Assembly (NCBI GenBank): GCA_001797815.1
Contig: MGQK01000053.1
Coordinates: 63,922 to 106,213, forward strand
Direction of reading: 5' to 3'
Source of the DNA: Deltaproteobacteria bacterium RBG_13_61_14
Lineage (GTDB): Bacteria; RBG-13-61-14
Length of the DNA: 42,292 nucleotides
A program made the translations under genes and the position numbers. Positions 1 through 8,951 of this stretch are shown one piece after another. The notes below the pieces were generated by a model. The model was not told the origin of the DNA, ran no database searches, and was given only the letters and a program-made list of their open reading frames with translations. The stretch's first letter is position 1, and each line of letters opens with the position of its first letter.

Positions 1-945
1 GCTCTTCGCGGGGGCAATGTGCTAGTCGCGGATCGAGCTATCCTCACTCCTGCTGGCTGTTTTGCAGACGGATCGGTCGTGGTGCCGCCTATTCAAGACC
101 CAACCTACATCGGCCGGCTTCTGGAAATTTGCCGCGAGCATTCGGTGAGGGTCTTGATCCCGCTGATCGATATTGATCTGCTCCAACTCGCCCCTCACCT
201 GGCGGACTTCGCCGTAACGGGAACCTACCTCGTGTGCCCGTCGCCGCCCTTGGTAGAGCTTTGTTTTGATAAGTTGCAATTTGAGGCCTTCGCCTGGAAG
301 CACGGTTTGAATCCTCCGCGCCGTTATACGGCCGAGCAATTTGATACAGCACCTTATCCTCTTTTTTATAAGAGGCGGCGCGGGTTTGGATCCATTGGCT
401 CCGGGCGTTGCGAAAACCCGACGGAGGCCCGGGCGGCGCTGCGGCGCGATCCGGACCTCATTTTTCAAGAGTTAATCGAGGCGCCGGAGATCAGTGTGGA
501 TTGCTATCTTTCACGGAAAGGTCGGAGCACGGTGCGGGTACAGCGTGTTCGGGACAAAGTAGTGGGAGGGGAAGTGTGGCAATCGCATACCATCAAGAAT
601 CCGGAGGTGGCGGACTTGGCCGAGCGAACCCTGAAGGCGCTTGCAGGACTCGGCTTAAAAGGGCCCTTGAACATCCAGCTTTTTGGGACCAATCCTCCGA
701 CCCTCCTCGAAGTGAACCCGCGGCTCGGCTCCGGCAGTGTCTTTTCCAATTTCGCCACCGGTGGCCGGCTACTCCGATCGGTGTTACACGAGGCTTGTGG
801 CGGCACTGCTTCCGGCGATCCCGACGATTACCGGGAAGGCTTGCAACTTTACCGGTATTTGGGTGACGTATTCCACGACGGGGCCCAGCCGATCCAAATT
901 TTTCCTCCATTAGTCGGAGATGATCATTCGCGCCATCCTCTTTGA
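1..945 (+). CDS. ATP-grasp family protein, carbamoyl-phosphate-synthase-like (5' end cut by window)
   Basis: The reading frame is open from base 1, so the gene starts upstream; 314 residues are visible and about 20 are probably missing. A GTG at 19 is internal: the residues before it (ALRGGN) continue an N-terminal Rossmann-like pre-ATP-grasp domain, and family members usually have a glycine-rich segment earlier. The central part has the nucleotide-binding region (FYKRRRGFGS, residues about 122-131) and an acidic/Asn metal-binding motif (LLEVNPRLGSGS, about 235-246), as in ATP-grasp carboxylate-amine ligases. Such enzymes activate a carboxylate with ATP and ligate an amine; the substrate here is unknown. 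The 3' end overlaps the HAD gene by 26 bases, so the two are probably translated together. The ATP-grasp fold is secure; the exact reaction is not. Confidence 0.82.
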   Translation, partial: ALRGGNVLVADRAILTPAGCFADGSVVVPPIQDPTYIGRLLEICREHSVRVLIPLIDIDLLQLAPHLADFAVTGTYLVCPSPPLVELCFDKLQFEAFAWKHGLNPPRRYTAEQFDTAPYPLFYKRRRGFGSIGSGRCENPTEARAALRRDPDLIFQELIEAPEISVDCYLSRKGRSTVRVQRVRDKVVGGEVWQSHTIKNPEVADLAERTLKALAGLGLKGPLNIQLFGTNPPTLLEVNPRLGSGSVFSNFATGGRLLRSVLHEACGGTASGDPDDYREGLQLYRYLGDVFHDGAQPIQIFPPLVGDDHSRHPL

Positions 946-1609
946 CCTTGACGATACCCTCTATCTGGAGAAGGAGTTCTTTCAGAGCGGCTTCGCGGTG
1001 GTGGCTGCCGAGCTGGAGGCGCGGGGGATCGGGAGCGCCGGCGAGATTCAAATCCTGCTGGAACGAATCCATTTGGGCGAAGGACGGGAGCGCGTATTGA
1101 ACAAAGCGGCGGCCAGGCTGCCTTTCCCGGAATCTTGGGTGGGCGAACTGGTGGATAGGTTCCGCGCGCATGCGCCGAAGATCCAGATTCAACCCGAAGA
1201 CTACGAGGTTCTACGGTGCTTGCGCCAACAATACCGGCTCGGGTGTATCACCGATGGATTTTCCGCCGTGCAACGGCGAAAGATCCAGGCGTTGGGAATT
1301 CAGGATTTTTTTAATGCTCTGGTCATTGCTGACGAGCTGGGTCGGCAATATTGGAAACCCCACCCTCTGCCTTTCCTCACTTGTTGCCAACAGCTTCAAG
1401 TTCCCCCAGCGCAGGCGGTGTTTGTAGGCGACCATCCGGAGCGGGATATACAGGGCGCCCGGAGAGCGGGCCTGACCAGCATCCGGATCCGCCGGGAGCA
1501 AAGCTACTTCTTCTATCGGGTCTCTTCCGGCCCCGAAAGGGCGGATTTCGAGATTTCCCGCCTTTCGGAATTGGAAGGCATCCTCCAGCATCTGCAAGGG
1601 AAAGCGTAA
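920..1609 (+). CDS. HAD-family hydrolase (phosphatase-like)
   Basis: A 229-residue haloacid-dehalogenase-fold protein. Motif I is FDLDDT near the N-terminus (nucleophile Asp and acid/base Asp), with a helical cap from about residue 15 to 85. Motif II lies in CITDGFS (about 108-114), a Lys in WKPHP matches motif III, and FVGDHPERDIQGA is motif IV. This is the usual layout of small phosphatases such as phosphoglycolate phosphatase or pyrimidine 5'-nucleotidase relatives. The first ATG at 920 fits because motif I must lie near the start; it sits inside the end of the ATP-grasp gene. In a glycan locus a sugar-phosphate substrate is plausible but is only an inference. Confidence 0.85.
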   Translation: MIIRAILFDLDDTLYLEKEFFQSGFAVVAAELEARGIGSAGEIQILLERIHLGEGRERVLNKAAARLPFPESWVGELVDRFRAHAPKIQIQPEDYEVLRCLRQQYRLGCITDGFSAVQRRKIQALGIQDFFNALVIADELGRQYWKPHPLPFLTCCQQLQVPPAQAVFVGDHPERDIQGARRAGLTSIRIRREQSYFFYRVSSGPERADFEISRLSELEGILQHLQGKA

Positions 1610-1616
1610 CTTCGCA

Positions 1617-2306
1617 GTGTGGAAAAAACTTTACCGGTGGTTTGAATACCCCCATCGCTTTTTGGCCGTGCGCGAGGTCTTGAACCGACGGGGTGTGAGG
1701 GTCTTGGACGTGGGTTGTGGAAACCACAGCCCTTCCTTGACTAAGCGTTACTTCCCCCACTGCATCTACCATGGCCTGGATCATGGCCATTGGAACGTGG
1801 ATTTCCGGGATGAACAAGCGATCGATGCGTTCTTCCACCTGGATCTCAATCACCCCCAAGCCTTGAATGGGCTTGCCGAAAACCGCTACGATGCGATCTT
1901 GTGTAGCCATGTATTGGAACACACACGCGATCCTTATACCGTGGTGCGCTTCCTCGTGTCCAAGTTGAAACCCGGTGGGGTTTTGTATATTGAGGTCCCC
2001 TCGCCAAAAACTTTACATTTGCCTCGGGCGCGCCAGGGCTGGTACGGGATCAAGGGTTGCTTGAACTTCTATGACGATGAAACGCACTTGACAATGGTGG
2101 ACCGAAACCGGATGGAAGATACTTTGCAGCAGCAAGGTTGTGCGATCCTCGCCTCTAGGCCTCGATTTCTCTGGCGACGGGTAATCCTCTTGCCGCTCTA
2201 TATAGGAGCAGGCCTACTCCTGCGAGGCTATATTCCCGCCAGCGTGGTATGGGACATCACTGGTTCAACCCATTATTTCCTGGCAGTGCGTAGCACCGGC
2301 TCTTAA
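1617..2306 (+). CDS. class I SAM-dependent methyltransferase
   Basis: A 229-residue Methyltransf_11/23-type protein. The SAM-binding motif I is VLDVGCGNHS (about residues 29-38). The later motifs are DAILCSHVLEHT (about 96-107) and LKPGGVLYIEVPSP. It starts with GTG at 1617, only 7 bases after the HAD stop codon, so it is in the same operon. A hydrophobic C-terminal stretch (about residues 185-205) may let it sit at the membrane. In this position it probably methylates a sugar or a glycan-linked intermediate; the substrate cannot be read from the sequence. Confidence 0.85.
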   Translation: MWKKLYRWFEYPHRFLAVREVLNRRGVRVLDVGCGNHSPSLTKRYFPHCIYHGLDHGHWNVDFRDEQAIDAFFHLDLNHPQALNGLAENRYDAILCSHVLEHTRDPYTVVRFLVSKLKPGGVLYIEVPSPKTLHLPRARQGWYGIKGCLNFYDDETHLTMVDRNRMEDTLQQQGCAILASRPRFLWRRVILLPLYIGAGLLLRGYIPASVVWDITGSTHYFLAVRSTGS

Positions 2307-2342
2307 AGTGGGGGTCGAGGAAAGCCCTCTTCGGGGAAAGGC

Positions 2343-3470
2343 ATGAAATCAAGATGGGAAACAGGATCGGAATTTGATTGGTCCGAAAACCTGTTAAAGC
2401 CGGAAGTCGCCCTTGCGGTCTGGCCGAAGCCGCTGGAACTCTTTGCCTCCGGCCGGGCCGCAGTTCTTTCCTTGCTCCGGCTTCTCAGCCAAGGTGCTCC
2501 CCGTCCCCGCTTGCATGTCCCGTCCTTCTTCTGCATGGAAGTAGCTACCTGTTTTAAGGCCGTGGCGGATATCGTCTGGTATCGGGATTTGCCCACCGAA
2601 CCCGTTCCCGACTTCGCCTCTTTGCAGGCCCGACCCGGGGAGTGGGTCCTGGCGGTCAACTTCTTCGGCCTTCGCACCGGCAGCGCCTGGCAGGATTGGT
2701 GCCAGCGCCACGATGACGTCCGCTTGATCGAAGATCATACCCACGATCCTTTATCGGACTGGGCGATGCAGAGCACGGCCCCTTACGCCTTCGCCTCCTT
2801 GCGCAAGACCCTGCCCCTGCCCGATGGCGCTATCCTCTGGTCGCCCCGGCAATTGCCTCTGCCCCCGCCGCTCGGGCCGGTTTCCCTGGGCGCTTATTAT
2901 AAGCTCTCCGCCATGATTTTGAAGCGCGCTTATTTGCAAGGCGCCGGCATCGCCAAAGAAGATTTCCGAACCTTGCAGGTGCAGGGCGAGGAAATGCTGG
3001 GCCAGGCTGACGATGGGGCCGCCTCCGATTTTACCCGGGCGGTTTGGCGACACCTCCCGGTTCTGGAATTCAGGTCCCGGCGGCAGGCCAACGTTCAACT
3101 CCTCCTCGCATCCCTGGCCGGACGGATCAACTCGTTTTGCCAACCCCTCTTCTCTTCCTGGAGCCGGGGCGCCGCCCCTTTCCAGGCGATCCTCCTGTGC
3201 GCAAGCCCGGAGATTCGCGAACAGCTCCGGCAACACTTGATCCAACACCACGTCTATGCCGCGGTCCATTGGCGGCAGGGAGACGGCGGCCTTTGCTCTG
3301 AGGACCCGGCCGCCCTGGACTTGTCCCGCCGCATCCTGACGGTGCCCGCCGATCACCGCTATTCTTCGGAAGATGTGGCGCGGGTGGCCCAATTGCTCAC
3401 CGCTTTTTTCTCTCCTGGCGCGAGGCCTCTCCCCAGCCCCGCCCCCGATCCCGACCGGGGACTGGTTTGA
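2343..3470 (+). CDS. DegT/DnrJ-like PLP-dependent transferase, divergent
   Basis: A 375-residue protein with aspartate-aminotransferase-fold signatures related to the DegT/DnrJ/EryC1 family, but divergent. FASGRAAVLSLLRLL (about residues 34-48) corresponds to the phosphate-binding start of the large domain. The Asp in LIEDHTHD (D131) matches the PLP N1 partner, and the Lys in ASLRKTLPLPDG (K155) is the likely Schiff-base lysine. Compared with the true DegT protein at 4564-5715, the SFNGNK motif is absent. It ends one base into the start codon of the next gene (TGATG), so the two are translationally coupled. The role is probably a transfer reaction in the glycan or lipid-linked pathway; the function is not established. 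Confidence 0.65.
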   Translation: MKSRWETGSEFDWSENLLKPEVALAVWPKPLELFASGRAAVLSLLRLLSQGAPRPRLHVPSFFCMEVATCFKAVADIVWYRDLPTEPVPDFASLQARPGEWVLAVNFFGLRTGSAWQDWCQRHDDVRLIEDHTHDPLSDWAMQSTAPYAFASLRKTLPLPDGAILWSPRQLPLPPPLGPVSLGAYYKLSAMILKRAYLQGAGIAKEDFRTLQVQGEEMLGQADDGAASDFTRAVWRHLPVLEFRSRRQANVQLLLASLAGRINSFCQPLFSSWSRGAAPFQAILLCASPEIREQLRQHLIQHHVYAAVHWRQGDGGLCSEDPAALDLSRRILTVPADHRYSSEDVARVAQLLTAFFSPGARPLPSPAPDPDRGLV

Positions 3471-4563
3471 TGCAGGTTTCCATCTTAACTCCGGATTCCC
3501 CGCGCTGGTTGGACCTGTTGACCCAATCCCCTCACGATTTCTATCATCTGCCCGGATATGTCCAACTGGAAGCCGATCGCATGGGCGGCGAGGCCCGCGC
3601 GATCGTGGTGGAGGACGCCGAGTGTTTCCTCTTCCTCCCCCTGGTGTTAAGAAAATTACGGGTTGGAGAAGAAGCCCTGCCTGGCGCCGAGGCCGCCCAA
3701 GACGGGATCTCTCCCTACGGCTATCCCACCCCGCTGGTCCGCGCCCCTTCTTCGGCCGGGGCGGCCGAGGAATTTCTGCAGGCCGCCTTGCCCAAACTCC
3801 AGGCGGAAATGGAGGCGCGCACGGTGGTCTCCGCGTTTATCCGCCTCCATCCGTTGCTACCCCTTCCCTGCGCGATCAAGGTTCTGAACTCTCACGGGAC
3901 CGTAGTCGAGCACGGCGAGACGGTCTGGATTGATTTATCCCTTGCCGAGCCTGAATTGTGGCGGCAGACCCGGGCCACCTATCGCAACAACATCAACAAG
4001 CTAAAAAAGCTCGGCCTCCAAACCCGGCTCCACCAAGATCCGGACGGGTTGGACCAATTTGTAGAAATTTACTACCGGACCATGGACACCGTGGCTGCCA
4101 GCGGTTGGTACTACTTTGGCCGCGATTATTTTCGCAGCTTGTTTCGGGCACTGGATTCCCGGATCAGTCTCTGCGTGGTGGAAGAAGGGAGCTCGATCGT
4201 TTCGGCCGGACTCTTTACCGAATGTTGCGGCATTATTCAGTACCATCTTTCCGGGACCGATCCGCAAAGCCCGCATCAGGACTCGACCAAGCTCATGCTG
4301 GATTTCGTCAAATCCTGGGCCAAGGCGCGGGGAAATCAAAAGTTCCACCTCGGGGGAGGCGTCGGCAGTCAGGCCGATTCCTTGTTCTTCTTCAAGTCCG
4401 GCTTTTCCAAACTGCGCGCTCGCTTTTCTTCCTGGCGAATCATTTTCCATTCCGAGCTTTACCAGCGAGCCACCGCCCGCTGGCAAGAGCTGGCACAACA
4501 GCCTCCCCAAGACGCCCGGGGCTTTTTCCCCGCTTATCGCCAGCCCCTGCCCGAACTCCACCG

Positions 4564-4567
<4 letters not shown>
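3470..4567 (+). CDS. FemAB/GNAT-type N-acyltransferase (Acetyltransf_6-like)
   Basis: A 365-residue protein resembling the BioF2-like/FemAB-related acyltransferases (PF13480 type) found in exopolysaccharide and PEP-CTERM loci. The N-terminal half has DFYHLPGYVQLEADRMGGEARAI, typical of the first GNAT-like domain. The second domain has TRATYRNNINKLKKLG (about residues 167-182), the signature RNNI-K-KK segment, followed by FVEIYYRTMD and a final GGGVGSQADSLFFFKSGFS motif. The ATG at 3470 is preferred over the TTG codon just before it. Start and stop codons overlap both neighbours (TGATG and ATGA), a tightly coupled operon. Likely role: transfer of an acyl or aminoacyl group to an amino sugar or lipid-linked glycan. 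The substrate is unknown. Confidence 0.78.
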
Positions 4568-5715
<1,148 letters not shown>

Positions 5716-5733
5716 AGACCCGTGTTTTTCCGC

Positions 5734-5759
5734 GGGCCGGGCCCCGCGCGCCCGGGCCC
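5734..5759 (+). terminator. GC-rich hairpin after the aminotransferase gene (possible terminator without U-tract)
   Basis: A strong inverted repeat, GGGCCGGGC against GCCCGGGCCC with one bulged C and a 7-base loop, lies 18 bases after the stop codon. No run of T follows (TGATTTCCC), so it is not a textbook intrinsic terminator. It may stabilise the 3' end or pause transcription. Confidence 0.35.
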
Positions 5760-5832
5760 TGATTTCCCACCCCAAATCTCCGGCTAAGCACTGGCTTCCT
5801 TCTCCGGGGTGAGGGGCGGGGTGTGGAGTGCG

Positions 5833-5876
5833 GCGGCTTGACGCCGCTTTCCGGCCCCGGCGGCTCGACGCCGGGG
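5833..5876. repeat. pair of GC hairpins of one type in the 391-base gap 5716-6106
   Basis: Two adjacent hairpins share a similar core: GCGGC-TTGAC-GCCGC (5833-5847) and CCCCGGCG-GCTCGA-CGCCGGGG (5855-5876). Both loops contain a T(T/C)GA core next to GGC/GCC arms. The pattern resembles intergenic palindromes that recur in large environmental genomes. Phrases with GGTCAAGCC also recur between about 5948 and 5990. Apart from this and the promoter at 6035-6063, I see no gene in the gap. Confidence 0.5.
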
Positions 5877-6034
5877 CGAGGGTCGGCTCACCTTCCGGGT
5901 GCCCGGCGGTATCATCCAATATTGCATGAGCAAGCCCGCGGAGCGCTCGGTCAAGCCGGAGCGAAGCCAAGCGCGGTCAAGCCCGCGCACTCCCTGGCGG
6001 AATTAGCCGGAGATTTAGGTCCCACCGGCTGGAC

Positions 6035-6063
6035 TGGTCAAACTTTCTTTTTTCTGTTAAAAT
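6035..6063 (+). promoter_or_regulatory. putative sigma70 promoter for the CapD-like gene
   Basis: TGGTCA (6035-6040), a 17-base spacer rich in T, then TAAAAT (6058-6063). The -10 matches five of six consensus bases and the -35 four of six. It lies 44 bases before the ATG at 6107. The same -10 hexamer is used by the stronger promoter at 8118-8146. Confidence 0.45.
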
Positions 6064-6106
6064 TGAGGGCTGGTAAAAGGCTTTCCAAAGCTGGCGGGGC
6101 ATCGCC

Positions 6107-7993
6107 ATGAAAAACCAAATTCTTAAACATCGCCGTATTATCATTATCATCTATCACTCCTTAATCTTTATCGCGGCCTACTGGCTGGCCTATGCCCTGC
6201 GCTTTGATTTCGATATTCCCGTCCGTCATTGGAACGTCTTTTTAATGACCCTGCCGATTGCGGCCGGGGCCCAAATCTTTATTTTTGATCGTTTCGATCT
6301 CTACCAGGGCTGGTGGCGGTACGTGGGGTTGCGCGACCTCACCACCATCATCAAGGCGAGCCTGGTTTCGGCTTTATTGGTCATGGCCATAGGGTACCTG
6401 TTCTTTCGCCAATCCGGGTTCCCCCGCTCCATCCCCATTCTCGATTTCGGCCTGGTGGTCGGGATGGTCGGCGGGTCTCGGTTCGGCATCCGGGCCTTTC
6501 GGGAAGGCCAATTGTTCAGCTTCCCCTGGCGCAGCCAGGAAGACGCCCTGCGCGTGATGATCGTGGGCGCCGGCGATGCCGGGGAAGCCCTGGGCCGGGA
6601 AGTGCACAAACATCCGGATTTGCATTGTAAGATCGTCGGCTATCTGGACGATTCTCCCTACAAGCAAAATATGCGCATCCATGGCTGCAAGGTGCTGGGC
6701 CGGGTGGATCAAGCCAAAGAAATTTGCGTCAAATACGAGGTGGATGAAATCTTCCTCGCCATCCCTTCCGCCACCGGCAAGCAAATGAAGCAGCTCCTCG
6801 GCTCGCTGGAAGAGATCGGCCTTCCCATCAAGACGGTGCCCGGTATCGACCAGACGATAGACGGGCGCGTGACCATCAACCAGCTCCGGGAAGTTCAGAT
6901 CGAGGACCTCCTGGGCCGGGAACCGGTGGAACTGAACAAACAGGCGATCGCCCATTATCTGAAAGACAAGAAGGTGCTCATCACCGGCGCTGCCGGCAGT
7001 ATCGGCGCGGAGATCTGCCGGCAGGTGCTGGCCTTCGACCCCAGCGAGCTGATCCTGGTGGATCATTACGAGAACGGCATTTTCGAAATGGAGCGGGAGC
7101 TCTCGGGGTTGAACCCTCGCGCCCGGCTTCTCTTCTTCGTGGGCGACGTCACCGATCCCCAGCGGATGGGGTCCATTTTGCGACAAACCCGCCCGGAGGT
7201 GGTATTTCACGCGGCGGCTTACAAACATGTCCCGGTGATGGAGAGCAACCTCGGCGAAGCGATCAAGAACAACATCAGCGGGACCAAGACCCTCGCTGAC
7301 CTCTGCCTGGCCCTTGATTACGTGGATCGCTTTGTCATGATTTCCACCGATAAGGCCGTGAATCCCTCCAGCATCATGGGCGCCACCAAGCGGATTGCCG
7401 AACGCTATATCCAGCATCTGCCCTCCACCAACAAGACTAAGTTCCTGACCGTGCGCTTCGGCAACGTCCTGGGGTCGGCGGGAAGCGTCATCCCCATCTT
7501 TAAGGAACAAATTCAAAAAGGCGGCCCGGTCACCGTTACCCATCCCGAGATGACCCGCTACTTCATGACCATTCCCGAAGCCACCCAGCTCGTGCTCCAG
7601 GCCGGGGCCATGGGCCAGGGCCGGGAAATCTTTGTGCTGGACATGGGCGAGCCGGTGAAGATCGTGGACTTGGCCACCACCCTGATTAAACTCTCCGGCC
7701 TGAAGCCGGGTGAAGACATCAAAATTGAATTCTCCGGCATTCGACCGGGCGAAAAGCTTTACGAGGAGCTGAACTTGGACAGCGAGCGGGTCTCTCGCAC
7801 CGGCCACGCCAAGGTCTTCATTTTCAATTGTAGCGATCTGTCTCCCGAGGACTTTCCCGCGCAAATCCAAGAGCTGATCGCCCAAGCCGATTCCGCGAGC
7901 GCAAGTGACCTCAAGAAGCTCATTGCTTACCTGGTGCCCGAGTATCAAGGTTCTGAACACCTTGTTTCTACGGCCATGAAAACCGGCACCTAA
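6107..7993 (+). CDS. CapD/PglF-type membrane-bound nucleotide-sugar 4,6-dehydratase/epimerase
   Basis: A 628-residue protein with the standard architecture of the CapD/WbpM/PglF/FlaA1-like family. Hydrophobic helices fill about residues 9-125. Next comes a CoA-binding/Rossmann-like domain (VMIVGAGDAGE, about 150-160), then the extended SDR catalytic domain with the NAD motif ITGAAGSIGAE (about 292-302). The stretch STDKAVNPSSIMGATK carries the family's SxxMxxxK active-site variant. Family members convert UDP-GlcNAc to a 4-keto-6-deoxy intermediate at the inner membrane. With the aminotransferase at 4564 this gives the first two steps of a bacillosamine-like amino sugar; the dedicated acetyltransferase of that pathway is not recognisable here. 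The length and all domains are complete. Confidence 0.93.
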   Translation: MKNQILKHRRIIIIIYHSLIFIAAYWLAYALRFDFDIPVRHWNVFLMTLPIAAGAQIFIFDRFDLYQGWWRYVGLRDLTTIIKASLVSALLVMAIGYLFFRQSGFPRSIPILDFGLVVGMVGGSRFGIRAFREGQLFSFPWRSQEDALRVMIVGAGDAGEALGREVHKHPDLHCKIVGYLDDSPYKQNMRIHGCKVLGRVDQAKEICVKYEVDEIFLAIPSATGKQMKQLLGSLEEIGLPIKTVPGIDQTIDGRVTINQLREVQIEDLLGREPVELNKQAIAHYLKDKKVLITGAAGSIGAEICRQVLAFDPSELILVDHYENGIFEMERELSGLNPRARLLFFVGDVTDPQRMGSILRQTRPEVVFHAAAYKHVPVMESNLGEAIKNNISGTKTLADLCLALDYVDRFVMISTDKAVNPSSIMGATKRIAERYIQHLPSTNKTKFLTVRFGNVLGSAGSVIPIFKEQIQKGGPVTVTHPEMTRYFMTIPEATQLVLQAGAMGQGREIFVLDMGEPVKIVDLATTLIKLSGLKPGEDIKIEFSGIRPGEKLYEELNLDSERVSRTGHAKVFIFNCSDLSPEDFPAQIQELIAQADSASASDLKKLIAYLVPEYQGSEHLVSTAMKTGT

Positions 7994-8117
7994 CCCTTCC
8001 CCTCTTCACCCTCCCTCTCTTACCCGCCCCCTCGTCCACCAGCGGCAGATCAGGCTGAACCATCACGCATCGTTCCGCAACCGTTCTGAAGCTGCTTAAC
8101 CGCCCAGGAATCAGGTC

Positions 8118-8146
8118 TTGACATCGCCCCGCGGATTTCTTAAAAT
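8118..8146 (+). promoter_or_regulatory. strong sigma70-type promoter for the UpxY-like gene
   Basis: A perfect -35 TTGACA (8118-8123), an exact 17-base spacer, and TAAAAT (8141-8146, five of six). Transcription would start near 8153, giving a leader of about 145 nt before the ATG at 8297. This is one of the best promoter matches in the window, and it separates the antiterminator gene from the glycan genes upstream. Confidence 0.75.
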
Positions 8147-8163
8147 AGAATATGCCAATTGAA

Positions 8164-8280
8164 CTGGATGGGTGGACCGGGGAAGAAGCAAACGGTCCAC
8201 TCCGTATATCAAAAATCCAGTGATATTTAATTTTTCCCTTTTGGATCACCGCAAGCGCACTGGATCAGGAGGTAATCCAG
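8164..8280 (+). promoter_or_regulatory. structured 5' leader with mutually exclusive pairings
   Basis: Four complementary blocks occur in the leader: CTGGAT (8164-8169), ATCCAGTG (8215-8222), CACTGGAT (8258-8265) and ATCCAG (8275-8280). Block 1 can pair with block 2 or 4, and block 3 with block 2 (8 bp) or block 4 (6 bp). Between blocks 1 and 2 is a separate hairpin, GTGGACCG/CGGTCCAC (8172-8179 with 8193-8200), with a 13-base purine-rich loop. Pairing of block 3 with block 4 would enclose the Shine-Dalgarno sequence. The complementarity is seen directly; switching behaviour is inferred. Confidence 0.5.
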
Positions 8281-8299
8281 CGCAGGACTTTGCGCGATG
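8267..8299 (+). promoter_or_regulatory. ribosome-binding site with a hairpin between Shine-Dalgarno and AUG
   Basis: AGGAGG at 8267-8272 is 24 bases before the ATG at 8297, too far for normal initiation, and no ATG, GTG or TTG lies at a normal distance. GCGCA (8280-8284) and TGCGC (8291-8295) form a 5-bp stem with a 6-base loop between them. Folding removes 16 bases and leaves an effective spacing of 8. An in-frame TAA at 8273 rules out an earlier start. Confidence 0.55.
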
Positions 8300-8881
8300 T
8301 TAAGAGTCGCCGAGAATCCCGTCCCCCGCTTCCCCATCGGCCGCCCGTTGTCGCAGGACATGGGCTCCTGGTGGGTAGCCCGGGTCAAGCCCAGGCAAGA
8401 AAAGGCCTTGGCCTGGGATTTAGCTCGGCTCGGGGTCGGCTATTACCTCCCGATGCTGACCAAGCGAACGCGAAGGCGGGACAACGGCAAGCTGCGCAAA
8501 TCTTTGGTCTGCGCTTTTCCCGGCTATCTTTCCGTGACTTATTATAAGGAACGAAAGGCCGAGATTTTACGCACCGGCCGCATCCTGAACTTGCTCAAAG
8601 TGAGCGGGCAGGAACAGTTCGTCCGGGAACTCGAGCAGATCTACCAGGCGCTGTCGCATTCCACCGAGTTGGAGGTTCAACCGCACCTGGCCGTGGGCCG
8701 ACGGGTGATGATCGCTTCCGGCCCGATGCAAGGCATCGAGGGAATCGTGACCGACCTGCGTCGGCCCCGCAAGGTTTTTCTCAACGTGGAGATTTTCAAC
8801 CGAGCGGTCATGGTCATGGTCTCCCCCGAAGAGTTGGTCCCGCTCGAAGAACCCAGGGAGGGAACACGACTAAGGGCGTGA
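8297..8881 (+). CDS. UpxY/RfaH-like NusG-family transcription antiterminator
   Basis: A 194-residue NusG paralogue. The N-terminal NGN domain begins at SWWVARVKPRQEKALAWDLARLGVGYYLPM (about residues 22-53), the usual W-x-V-x-x-K-P-R-Q-E pattern of the UpxY-like group. A KOW motif follows at VGRRVMIASGPMQGIEGIVTDL (about 134-155). Such factors bind RNA polymerase at specific operons, commonly surface-polysaccharide clusters, and suppress early termination. The gene lies inside such a cluster, has its own promoter and a long structured leader, and may control the genes after it or the locus as a whole. A second in-frame ATG at 8360 would remove the residues before the NGN domain and is an alternative start. 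Confidence 0.88.
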   Translation: MLRVAENPVPRFPIGRPLSQDMGSWWVARVKPRQEKALAWDLARLGVGYYLPMLTKRTRRRDNGKLRKSLVCAFPGYLSVTYYKERKAEILRTGRILNLLKVSGQEQFVRELEQIYQALSHSTELEVQPHLAVGRRVMIASGPMQGIEGIVTDLRRPRKVFLNVEIFNRAVMVMVSPEELVPLEEPREGTRLRA

Positions 8882-8951
8882 GCGCGCTTTTCCCAGCCTC
8901 GAATGGCCCCCGGCGGGTCCACGGCTTCGCGCACCGCTCCCGTTGTCCGAA

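Noticed and set aside
3958-4563. N-terminal extension of the DegT aminotransferase frame
   Set aside because: It lies inside the FemAB-like gene in another frame and lacks family similarity; the ATG at 4564 gives the correct start.
5823-6110. 95-codon frame in the gap before the CapD-like gene
   Set aside because: It consists of translated palindromes and repeats (GGL TPLSGP-type sequence), without a ribosome site.
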